A stretch of 58,673 nucleotides of DNA, taken from Pseudomonadota bacterium. GTDB taxonomy: Bacteria; Pseudomonadota; Gammaproteobacteria; Arenicellales; UBA868. Positions 1-8,657 of the stretch are shown here, piece by piece. The translations under genes were made by a program, and so were the position numbers. Each line of letters opens with the position of its first letter. Position 1 is the stretch's first letter. The notes under the pieces are model-generated. The model ran no database searches and was not told the origin of the DNA. It saw nothing but the letters and a program-made list of their open reading frames with translations. The stretch is from assembly GCA_002718155.1 (NCBI GenBank), contig PBDS01000048.1, forward strand, positions 27,562-86,234. Direction: 5' to 3'.

Positions 1-112
1 CCTGGAAAGAAACAGGCCTGGGTGGTCCAATTGTTGCTCAGTCGTTTGTAAATTAAGATATGTAAAGTATTGAAAGTATGAATGTTAATCTATAACAACC
101 ATCGAAAAAATA

Positions 113-139
113 TTAGCACTCTAGGTTAAAGAGTGCTAA
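113..139. promoter_or_regulatory. CIRCE element (HrcA operator) upstream of rpoH
   Basis: Perfect 9-bp inverted repeat TTAGCACTC (113-121), 9-nt spacer TAGGTTAAA, GAGTGCTAA (131-139); identical to the CIRCE consensus; 32 nt upstream of the rpoH ATG. Confidence 0.93.
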
Positions 140-171
140 AATAGGCTCGTGTTAACAGTGTTGGAGAAATC

Positions 172-1032
172 ATGAGCCAGACGTTACCCATCGCATTGGA
201 ACTTGGGCCCGCTCAGGGTCTGACCCGCTATCTGCAGGCAATCAACGCGGCGCCGATTCTCTCGGAGAAAGAGGAAAAGGAACTGGCCCGCCGCTTCAGC
301 GAGACGCAGGACCTCGAAGCCGCCAGGACGCTGGTATTTTCTCACTTGCGTTACGTGGCTTCCATCGCCCGCGGGTTTACCGGTTATGGCTTGCCGCTCG
401 CCGACCTTATCCAGGAAGGCAATGTGGGTCTGATGAAGGCCGTGAAACGTTTCGATCATGAGCGTGACGTCCGCCTGGTGTCATTCGCAGTCCATTGGAT
501 CAAAGCCGAAATTTATGAGTACGTTGTCCGTAACTGGCGCATGGTCAAGGTCGCAACCACTAAAGCTCAGCGAAAGCTGTTTTTTAATCTGCGTAAGAAC
601 AGACGCCGTCTTGGTTGGATGAGGCAGGACGAAGTCGACGTGATGGCTGATGAACTGGGTGTGAATACTGACACTGTCCGCGAGATGGAGATGCGTATGA
701 CAGGGGTGGACGTATCGTTCGATGCCGATGTAGACGATGATGACGAGATACGATTACCGGCTCCGGCTGAGACGCTCGCCGACTATAGCAGCGATCCGGG
801 CGTGTTGGTTGCCCGTGCCGATGAAGCACGGTTAAAGCGGACACAACTGGCCAGGGCACTTTCGGTTCTGGATCAGCGCAGTCGCGACATCATCCAGGCT
901 CGCTGGCTGAGTGACAGTGGCGAGAAACTCACTTTGGCGGAGCTTGCTGGAAAATACAATGTTTCAGCCGAACGTATCCGTCAGATCGAGAAAAGAGCAC
1001 TGGAGCAGATGCAGCTCGCAGTTGCCGATTGA
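172..1032 (+). CDS. rpoH: RNA polymerase sigma factor RpoH (sigma32)
   Basis: 286 aa; sigma70-family regions 2 and 4, RpoH box QRKLFFNLRKNR, C-terminal ERIRQIEKRALEQM helix. Confidence 0.97.
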   Translation: MSQTLPIALELGPAQGLTRYLQAINAAPILSEKEEKELARRFSETQDLEAARTLVFSHLRYVASIARGFTGYGLPLADLIQEGNVGLMKAVKRFDHERDVRLVSFAVHWIKAEIYEYVVRNWRMVKVATTKAQRKLFFNLRKNRRRLGWMRQDEVDVMADELGVNTDTVREMEMRMTGVDVSFDADVDDDDEIRLPAPAETLADYSSDPGVLVARADEARLKRTQLARALSVLDQRSRDIIQARWLSDSGEKLTLAELAGKYNVSAERIRQIEKRALEQMQLAVAD

Positions 1033-1057
1033 AGGGTCAAGATATTATTCAGTAAGC

Positions 1058-1078
1058 AAGCCCCCAGATAGGGGGCTT
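1058..1078 (+). terminator. Rho-independent terminator after rpoH
   Basis: Perfect 8-bp stem AAGCCCCC-AGATA-GGGGGCTT followed by CCGTTTTC, located between rpoH and argG. Confidence 0.8.
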
Positions 1079-1192
1079 CCGTTTTCTGGGGTCGCTATTC
1101 GTTACTGTTATAATGAGCACCGTTACTAAGCGTGTTTGCCCCGTCGTCTCTTCACAATCTTCCGGACAGGCCTTGAGCCCGAGCCCACCGAA

Positions 1193-2398
1193 ATGATCAA
1201 CAAAACCGTACTCGCGTACTCCGGCGGGCTCGACACCTCGATCATACTTAAATGGCTTCAAGATCAGTACGATTGCGAGGTCGTGACGTTTACAGCGGAT
1301 CTTGGACAGCAGGAGGAAATCGAACCGGCGCGCGAGAAGGCAGCGGGGCTCGGGGTCGCGGAGATATTTATTGAGGATTTACGCGAAGAGTTTGCCCGCG
1401 ACTATATTTTCCCGATGTTTCGTGCCAACGCGGTTTATGAAGGCGAGTATCTACTCGGAACTTCTATCGCCAGACCGTTAATTGCCAAGCGGTTGGTTGA
1501 AATTGCTGAATCTACCCGCGCAGATGCGATCTCCCACGGCGCGACAGGCAAAGGCAACGATCAGGTCCGTTTTGAGCTGAATGCGTATGCCTTGAATCCT
1601 AACATCAAGATCATCGCACCCTGGCGTGAATGGGAACTTAGCTCGCGTGACAGCCTGATTGCCTACGCTCATCAGCACGGGCTACCAGTCGATGATCGTT
1701 TCTCCCATTCTATGGATGCAAATCTTCTACACATCTCCTATGAGGGTGGTGAACTCGAAGATCCATGGGTGACGCCCGGCGAATCAATCTGGCGCTGGAC
1801 CGTTTCGGTCAAAGATGCGCCTGATAAACCTGAGATCATTGAATTGAATTTCGAACATGGCGATCCGGTTGCTATCAACGCTGAGAGCTTCACACCTGGT
1901 GCGATGATGGAAAGGCTCAACGAGTTGGGTGCGCGGCATGGAATCGGTCGAACCGACCTTGTTGAAAATCGGTATGTTGGCATGAAATCCAGAGGTTGTT
2001 ACGAAACGCCAGGTGGCACGATACTGCTCAAGGCGCATCGGGCAATAGAGTCGATCACGCTGGATCGTGAAGTAGCGCATCTCAAGGACGACCTGATGCC
2101 ACGCTATGCCAAGCTGATCTATAACGGTTATTGGTTCTCGCCAGAGCGTAGGCTCATGCAGGAGATGATCGACCAGTCGCAGATGTATGTTACCGGTCTG
2201 GTGAAACTAGAATTATACAAGGGCAACGTTACTGTACTGGGACGCCGTTCGGATAACTCACTGTACGATGAAACCATCGCAACTTTTGAAGACGATGGTG
2301 GTGCTTACCAGCAGCGTGATGCGGAAGGGTTCATAAAGTTGAATGCGCTGCGCATGCGGGTTGCGGCCAGCAAGGGGCGCCGGCAGAGCACCGACTAG
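1193..2398 (+). CDS. argG: Argininosuccinate synthase (start moved from 1136 to internal ATG)
   Basis: [24 protein letters not shown]-loop start; [13 protein letters not shown] and [14 protein letters not shown] motifs. Confidence 0.96.
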   Translation: MINKTVLAYSGGLDTSIILKWLQDQYDCEVVTFTADLGQQEEIEPAREKAAGLGVAEIFIEDLREEFARDYIFPMFRANAVYEGEYLLGTSIARPLIAKRLVEIAESTRADAISHGATGKGNDQVRFELNAYALNPNIKIIAPWREWELSSRDSLIAYAHQHGLPVDDRFSHSMDANLLHISYEGGELEDPWVTPGESIWRWTVSVKDAPDKPEIIELNFEHGDPVAINAESFTPGAMMERLNELGARHGIGRTDLVENRYVGMKSRGCYETPGGTILLKAHRAIESITLDREVAHLKDDLMPRYAKLIYNGYWFSPERRLMQEMIDQSQMYVTGLVKLELYKGNVTVLGRRSDNSLYDETIATFEDDGGAYQQRDAEGFIKLNALRMRVAASKGRRQSTD

Positions 2399-2423
2399 TT
2401 CGCTTTAGGTAAGGTGCCCTCAG

Positions 2424-3341
2424 GTGACCCAGCCGCGATTTCAGTGCTCGTTTCTTGCTCCCCGCTACTGGAGCCAGTGGGCCATGATGCTGGGTATCGG
2501 TCTCTGTACATTGCTGCCCCGAAAAGCATCGCTGTGGCTGGGTGACAGATTGGGTAGTATTTTCAGGGCGCGCAATCATAAGCGCAGAAAGATCGCGGAG
2601 ACCAATCTTCGCATGTGCTTTCCGGAGTTGTCCGACTACCAACGCCAGGTTCTGATGCACAGGCACTTTCGATTGTACGGCAGGGCTGTCATCGATCTGG
2701 GTCTGGTCTGGTGGGGAACAAGAGCAAGGCTCGATGACCTGTGCAGGGTATCCGGGGAGCGCATTCTGCGGAATTTGACCCGCTCTGGAAAGCCGGTCCT
2801 GCTGATCACACCGCACACCGTCGGTGTCGACATGGCCGGTGCATGTCTGTCGAGACTAGCGCCCGGGGTGTCAATGATGAAGCGCGCTACCGGTCCCTTG
2901 TTGACCTGGCGGTTGTGGAGGGGAAGAACCCGCTTTGGTGCGACCCTACTAATGCGCGACCAGGGACTGCGACCGATGGTCAAGGCCATGCGCCGGGGGC
3001 GAGTCGGTTACCTGATGCCCGATGAAGACCTGGGTGACGACAGATCCCTGTTTGTGCCATTTTTTGGTGTCAGCACAGCGACCTTGCCTGTGGTGGGTTG
3101 GTTGGCGCGCCTGACCGCCGCCGCGGTACTGCCGGTGTTTATCGAGTTCGGGGAGTCGGGGCAGTATAAGGTCGCTATCCACCCCCCGCTGGACGATTTT
3201 CCGTCCGGAGACCCCCATGTTGACGCAGCAAAGGTGAATGCGGTCTTTGAGGCTGGGATTCGTGAGGCACCAGAACAGACTCTCTGGAGTTTGAAATGGT
3301 TCAGGACGCGCCCGGCCGGTGAGCCGTCACCCTACAGCTGA
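2424..3341 (+). CDS. Lipid A biosynthesis acyltransferase (LpxL/HtrB family)
   Basis: 305 aa LPLAT family; TPHTVGVDMAG (HX4D-type) motif, MPDEDLG; GTG start. Confidence 0.85.
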   Translation: MTQPRFQCSFLAPRYWSQWAMMLGIGLCTLLPRKASLWLGDRLGSIFRARNHKRRKIAETNLRMCFPELSDYQRQVLMHRHFRLYGRAVIDLGLVWWGTRARLDDLCRVSGERILRNLTRSGKPVLLITPHTVGVDMAGACLSRLAPGVSMMKRATGPLLTWRLWRGRTRFGATLLMRDQGLRPMVKAMRRGRVGYLMPDEDLGDDRSLFVPFFGVSTATLPVVGWLARLTAAAVLPVFIEFGESGQYKVAIHPPLDDFPSGDPHVDAAKVNAVFEAGIREAPEQTLWSLKWFRTRPAGEPSPYS

Positions 3342-4365
3342 TCGCCCGATGGTAGACGCTGGGCCTGTGAAAATTCTGGTGATCAAACAGACTTCTCTAG
3401 GTGATGTTCTCCACGCAACGGCGATTCTCCGGTCGATACGCAAGGCTTACCCTACCGCACAGCTGGCCTTTCTGACCTCGACCACAGCAGCAGATATCCT
3501 GCGCTATAACCCGAGAATTGATGAGCTGTTGTTGTTTGACAGGTACAGAGTCAAACGCGATTGGTGGCGGCACCCCGCTTGGGTCCTGAGGCATATTTTG
3601 GAAACCATGCAGGTTGTTCGCCGCGAACAGTACGATCTGGTGGTAGATCTGCAGGGGAGTTGGAAAACGGTCATTTTTCTATGGGCTGCCAGAGCCAGAA
3701 GGCGGCTGGTCAAGGGCCGCTGGTGGTTCGCAGAACAGTTCAGGCAACCACAACTGCATGCTATTCAAGAGATGGAGGGCGTACTGGGTCTTGCCGGAAT
3801 AGCACCTGCGAGTCGGTCATTGGAGATCTTCGTTTCCGATAGCGAACGGGGCGCTATAACCACCAGGCTGGATGAGTTGGGTCTAGCAGGTCGCAAACTG
3901 GCCCTGTTCAGTCCGATGACACGCTGGCAGACCAAGAATTGGCCATTGGAGAATTTTGTATCGCTTGCAGGAAAGCTGCCGGATGACTGGTTCGTGGTGT
4001 TGACCGGTTCAGAGGCCCAGCGAGCGAGTCTTAATGCGCTCACCGAATGCCTGTCATCGGGACGCGCAGCCTGTCTCGCGGGCCAGCTGACGCTGCTTGA
4101 ATTCTCCGAGTTGGTTGGCCGGGCAGATCTGGTGGTTACCGGGGACAGTTTCCCGATGCATCTTGCCGCCGCGCAGGACCGGCCACTGGTGGCACTGTTC
4201 GGGCCGACTGATGAGAGTCGTGTTGGGCCGCTGGGCATTGGAACGGTGGTGCGGGCCGATGTGGAGTGTCGTCGTTGTTATCGCCGTGCGCGATGTGACA
4301 GACGCTGTATCGAAAAGATCACTGTGGATCAGGTTTTGGCCGCGGTGAACCGCGCAACGACCTGA
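3319..4365 (+). CDS. Glycosyltransferase family 9 (heptosyltransferase-like)
   Basis: KILVIKQTSLGDVLHATAILRSIRKAYP start, VVTGDSFPMHLAAAQDRPLVALFGPTDESRVGP C-terminal motif typical of GT9; start may be 3349. Confidence 0.88.
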   Translation: MSRHPTADRPMVDAGPVKILVIKQTSLGDVLHATAILRSIRKAYPTAQLAFLTSTTAADILRYNPRIDELLLFDRYRVKRDWWRHPAWVLRHILETMQVVRREQYDLVVDLQGSWKTVIFLWAARARRRLVKGRWWFAEQFRQPQLHAIQEMEGVLGLAGIAPASRSLEIFVSDSERGAITTRLDELGLAGRKLALFSPMTRWQTKNWPLENFVSLAGKLPDDWFVVLTGSEAQRASLNALTECLSSGRAACLAGQLTLLEFSELVGRADLVVTGDSFPMHLAAAQDRPLVALFGPTDESRVGPLGIGTVVRADVECRRCYRRARCDRRCIEKITVDQVLAAVNRATT

Positions 4366-4400
4366 GCATCGACGGGGCAAATCGCGGGTTGGCTGAAAAC

Positions 4401-5852
4401 TCAAGTTCGCCAGAAAGCTGGAGACAACAGTACCAGCAGGGTAAAGATCTCAAGCCGGCCCAGCAGCATGCTGACAGCCAGTATCCATTTCCCGGCAACG
4501 TTGATTCCGGCGTAGTTCTCAGCAACTGCGCCCAGTCCAGGACCAAGGTTGTTGAGACAGGCGGTGACCGACGAGAACGCCGTCACCAAGTCGGCGCCTG
4601 TCGCTGTCATCGCCAGTGAAAGCAGAACGTAACTCAGGATGTAGAGGGCAAAAAATCCCCACACCGCGTCGATGACCTGATCGGGAACTGGTCTGCCGCC
4701 GAGTTTGATTGGGATCAGTGCGCTCGGGTGAATCAGTTGGTCAATTTCACGTCGACCCTGTTTGTATAGAAGGATAACGCGGATGATCTTCATTCCACCG
4801 GCCGTGGACCCCGCACAACCGCCCATGGCACTCATAAGTATCAGCATGATCGGCAGAAAAGTTGGCCACCAGTGGAAACCCGATGTCGTGAAGCCGGTGG
4901 TGGTCGCGATCGACACGACATGAAATATGCCATGCCAGAAGGCCTCGCCGGTTTCCTGGTAGGTATGAAACGCAAACAGCGTTGCAAGTACTACTGTGGC
5001 AACGATGACTATGCTTCCAAGAAAGGTTCCCACTTCAGGGTCTTTCAGATAGAGGCCCAGCCGGCGGTCGCGCAGTGCCGTGAAGTGCAGGGCAAAATTG
5101 ATACCTGAAACCAGCATGAAAACACAGGCTATTGCAGCGATGGTCGGGCTGTTGAAGAAACCGATACTCTGATCATGGGTAGAAAAGCCACCGATAGCGA
5201 CAGTCGAGAAGCTGTGGCCTACCGCATCGAACAGACTCATTCCGGCGAGCCAGTAGGCCAGTGCACAGGCGACGGTCAGACCCAGGTAGATGTACCACAG
5301 GGCCTTGGCAGTCTCCTTGATCCGCGGGGTGAGTTTCTTGTCTTTTGCCGGGCCAGGTGCTTCAGCTCGGTAAAGCTGCATTCCGCCGATGCCGAGCATG
5401 GGCATAACCGCTACGGCCAGGACAATGATGCCCATGCCACCGAGCCACTGAAGTTGTTGACGGTAGTAGAGGATGGATGGCGGCAGATCGTCAATGCCCA
5501 TCAAGACGGTCGCTCCGGTGGTGGTCAACCCGGACATTGCTTCAAAAAAAGCTTCGGTCAATGACATCGCGGGTTCAGGAGCCAGCAGGAAAGGAATCGC
5601 TCCGAACCCAGCCAGCACGGTCCAGAACAGGACGACGATCAGAAAGCCATCTCGGAGCCTGGGTTCTTGGGGGTGCTGTTTGACGGGCCACCATAATATG
5701 AGGCCAGTGAGGAGGGTGATGATTAACGCCAACGCGAAGGGCGTCGCCCCACCGTCGCCGATGATGAGACTGATCATCAGTGGGGGCAGCAAAGAGGTGC
5801 TGAACATCATCAACAATATCCCGAGAATCTTCAACACGGCCTGTAATTGCAT
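4401..5852 (-). CDS. trkH: Trk potassium uptake system membrane protein TrkH
   Basis: 483 aa polytopic protein; selectivity-filter-like segments SGLTTTGATV, FSTVAIGGFST, ATTTGFTTSGF, TACLNNLGPG. Confidence 0.94.
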   Translation of the reverse strand: MQLQAVLKILGILLMMFSTSLLPPLMISLIIGDGGATPFALALIITLLTGLILWWPVKQHPQEPRLRDGFLIVVLFWTVLAGFGAIPFLLAPEPAMSLTEAFFEAMSGLTTTGATVLMGIDDLPPSILYYRQQLQWLGGMGIIVLAVAVMPMLGIGGMQLYRAEAPGPAKDKKLTPRIKETAKALWYIYLGLTVACALAYWLAGMSLFDAVGHSFSTVAIGGFSTHDQSIGFFNSPTIAAIACVFMLVSGINFALHFTALRDRRLGLYLKDPEVGTFLGSIVIVATVVLATLFAFHTYQETGEAFWHGIFHVVSIATTTGFTTSGFHWWPTFLPIMLILMSAMGGCAGSTAGGMKIIRVILLYKQGRREIDQLIHPSALIPIKLGGRPVPDQVIDAVWGFFALYILSYVLLSLAMTATGADLVTAFSSVTACLNNLGPGLGAVAENYAGINVAGKWILAVSMLLGRLEIFTLLVLLSPAFWRT

Positions 5853-5867
5853 TGTGGTCGCCCTCGC

Positions 5868-7241
5868 TTAAACGAAGGTCACTTTGACCTGGAACAGGCG
5901 TTCGACGTCGTGGATGTGTCGCTTGTCAATGACGAAAAGAATGACGTGGTCTTCGGGCTCGATAACAGTATCGTGGTGCGGAATAATCACCTCGTCTTTG
6001 CGCATCAATGCGCCGAATGTGGTGCCGGAAGGCAGCGAGATCTCATCGATGCGCCGGCCGACCACGCGGGAGCTGGCGGCGTCGCCGTGGGCGATGGTCT
6101 CGATCGCTTCGGCGGCACCCCGCCTGAGCGAATGGACTGCCACCATGTCTCCGCGGCGTACATGCGTCAGGAGAGAGCCCACGGTCTCCTGGCTGGGAGA
6201 GATGGCTATATCGAGTAAGCTCTCGATCAATTCGACATAGGCAGAACGGTTGATAAGCGCCATGGTTCGGTGGGCACCCAGCCGTTTTGCGAGCATCGCA
6301 GAGAGGATATTGGCCTCGTCGTCATTGGTCAGGGCGCAGAAAACATCCATCGAGTCGATGTTTTCCTGCAGCATCAGTTCTTCATCGGCTGCATCCCCGT
6401 GCAGGACGACCGTATTTTCCAGCTGTTCGGCGGCTTGCCGGGCTCGTATGGATCCGTGTTCTATGAGCTTGACGTGGTAATGGTCCTGCTCCAGTCGTCT
6501 GGCCAGCTGCCCGCCGATGTTGCCGGCGCCGGCCAGCATGATTCTTCGCCCGGGTTTCTCTACGCTGCGCAGTTCACCCATCACGATTGGGATGTCGGGT
6601 GCACCAGCGACGAAAAAAACCTCGTCGTCGGGCTCGATGACCGTGTCTCCTTTCGGGATGATCGGCTGGTTCTGCCGGTAAATGGCAGCTACCCGCGATT
6701 TCACATTGGGCAGATCTTCACGAATAGAACGGAGTTGCCGACCGACTAGTGGCCCTCCGTAATACGCTTTCAGCGCGACCAGCTGAATTTTTCCTCCAGC
6801 GAAGTCAACCACTTGCAGTGCGCCGGGGTACTTGATCAGATGGAGGATTCGCTGCGTGATGACCTGCTCCGGGCTGATAATGACATCTATGGGGATCGAT
6901 TCATCGCAGAAGATCTCCGGGTGACGCAGGTATTCTGCAGAACGGATGCGGGCGATCTTTTTGGGGGTCCGAAACAGGCTATAGGCGACCTGGCAGGCGG
7001 CCATGTTGACTTCATCATGATTGGTGACCGCAAGCACAAGATCAGCGTCCGGTCCGCCGGCCTGTTCGAGAACCCCAGGATGGGCCGCAGCACCAACGAT
7101 GGTACGTATGTCGAGCCGATCCTGCAGGCCCTGGAGTTTTTCTTCGTCGCTGTCTACAAGCGTGACGTCGTTGTCTTCACGGGAGAGGATTTCAGCGGTC
7201 GACAGGCCGACCCGACCGGCGCCCAGGATAATGATCTTCAT
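5868..7241 (-). CDS. trkA: Trk system K+ transport NAD-binding protein TrkA
   Basis: Two RCK/TrkA-N Rossmann domains (MKIIILGAGRVG; RIMLAGAGNIGGQLA) and TrkA-C domains. Confidence 0.95.
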   Translation of the reverse strand: MKIIILGAGRVGLSTAEILSREDNDVTLVDSDEEKLQGLQDRLDIRTIVGAAAHPGVLEQAGGPDADLVLAVTNHDEVNMAACQVAYSLFRTPKKIARIRSAEYLRHPEIFCDESIPIDVIISPEQVITQRILHLIKYPGALQVVDFAGGKIQLVALKAYYGGPLVGRQLRSIREDLPNVKSRVAAIYRQNQPIIPKGDTVIEPDDEVFFVAGAPDIPIVMGELRSVEKPGRRIMLAGAGNIGGQLARRLEQDHYHVKLIEHGSIRARQAAEQLENTVVLHGDAADEELMLQENIDSMDVFCALTNDDEANILSAMLAKRLGAHRTMALINRSAYVELIESLLDIAISPSQETVGSLLTHVRRGDMVAVHSLRRGAAEAIETIAHGDAASSRVVGRRIDEISLPSGTTFGALMRKDEVIIPHHDTVIEPEDHVILFVIDKRHIHDVERLFQVKVTFV

Positions 7242-7274
7242 GTTACGCCCTGGACTTGTCCAGTGTTATTGAAT

Positions 7275-8657
7275 TCACGGTCGGTTCTTGACTGACTTCG
7301 GGTCTATGCCCAGTCCTTTGAGTTTTCTGTAAAGGTGGGTCCTTTCCATGCCACAACGTTGAGCCAGTTCGGTCATGTTACCGCCGGCTTGCAAAAGATG
7401 ATAGGAAAAGTAGGCCCGCTCGAACTCTTCCCTGGCTTCTCTGATGGGCTGGTCGAAATCCTGTTTCACGCCTGGTGAGACGTCATGTTCGGCAAGTATA
7501 GCGGTGGTCCCCATCGCTTCGCGGGTCTCTTCTGCATCAATTTCTTCGCTGCTGGTTGTAATGAGCACCCGCTGGACGAAATTGCGCAGTTCACGAACAT
7601 TGCCTGGCCAGGGCCTGTTCCGTAAATAGTTTATAGCGGCAGTCGAGAATCGACGGTAGTCCAGGTTTTCTGCTTCTATGACACGGCTGCTGTAGTAACT
7701 GATCAGGTCTGGAATGTCCTCGCGGTGCTGCCGTAGAGATGGAACAGCCAGGGGCACAGCGCTCAGCCGGTAGAAAAGGTCTTCTCGGAAACTGCCGTGC
7801 CGGATTTTGGCCTCGAGCTCCTGGTTCGACGTTGCAATAATTCTGACATCGAAGTTGAGCAGTGTCCTGCCACCGACCCGGTAAAACCGACCTTCTTCCA
7901 GTGCACCGAGAAGTTTCCCCTGAATGGTAAGGTCCAGATCGCCGACCTCGTCCAGCACGAGGGTGCCACCGTTGGCCTGCTCGAACCGGCCTGCCTGGAT
8001 CCCGTCCTCATTTTCCAGGCCGAAAAGTTCGATCGCGATGCTTTCTGCTGGAATCGCTGCCAGGTTCACTTCTACGAACGGCTGGTCCCGGTGATGACTG
8101 ACCTGATGTAGGGCCCTGACAACGACGCCCTTGCCGGAGCCGGGTTCGCCTCGGACCAGCACCCAGCTGTCACTTGATCCGATGCGGCTTATCTGCCCTC
8201 TGATCTCCTGAATTGCCGGGCTGTGACCGATCAGCTCAGAAGCCGGTTCAAGCTGGTTTCGTAGCCGGGTATTCTCGGTGTACAGTTGGCTGTTCTCAAG
8301 CGCTCGTTCGACAGTAACGAGGAGTTTGGCTGTCGACAACGGTTTTTCGAGAAAGTCATAGGCGCCCAACCGAATCGCCTCTACCGCAGTTTCCACGGTC
8401 CCATGTCCGGAGATCATGACGACTGGCGGTATGCGGCCATTTTGATCGGCCCACTCGGTCAGAAGGGAAACGCCATCGGTGTCCGGCATCCAGATATCGA
8501 GCAGCACAAGGTCAGGCCTGATATCGTAGAATTTGGTCCTTGCAGAGGAGGCATCTCCGGCAGTTTCCACCTGGAAACCCTCGTCTTCCAGGATGTCGCT
8601 GACGACGCGCCGTATATCGGGTTCATCGTCAACGACGAGGATAGTCTTACTGGTCAT
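7275..8657 (-). CDS. ntrX: NtrX-like response regulator, AAA+ domain lacking GAFTGA
   Basis: Receiver domain (VVDDEPDIRRV, LLDIWMPDTDG), Walker A GEPGSGKG, Walker B GGTLVLDEVGD, C-terminal Fis-type HTH; adjacent to NtrY-like kinase. Confidence 0.88.
   Translation of the reverse strand: MTSKTILVVDDEPDIRRVVSDILEDEGFQVETAGDASSARTKFYDIRPDLVLLDIWMPDTDGVSLLTEWADQNGRIPPVVMISGHGTVETAVEAIRLGAYDFLEKPLSTAKLLVTVERALENSQLYTENTRLRNQLEPASELIGHSPAIQEIRGQISRIGSSDSWVLVRGEPGSGKGVVVRALHQVSHHRDQPFVEVNLAAIPAESIAIELFGLENEDGIQAGRFEQANGGTLVLDEVGDLDLTIQGKLLGALEEGRFYRVGGRTLLNFDVRIIATSNQELEAKIRHGSFREDLFYRLSAVPLAVPSLRQHREDIPDLISYYSSRVIEAENLDYRRFSTAAINYLRNRPWPGNVRELRNFVQRVLITTSSEEIDAEETREAMGTTAILAEHDVSPGVKQDFDQPIREAREEFERAYFSYHLLQAGGNMTELAQRCGMERTHLYRKLKGLGIDPKSVKNRP

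Noticed and set aside
1-56. Possible C-terminal tail of an upstream + strand ORF (WKETGLGGPIVAQSFVN*)
   Set aside because: Only 17 codons before the window edge; product cannot be identified, so not listed as a CDS.
2014-2027. TGGCACG-N4-TGC sigma54-like -24/-12 sequence
   Set aside because: Lies inside argG coding sequence with no downstream gene to drive; expected by chance.
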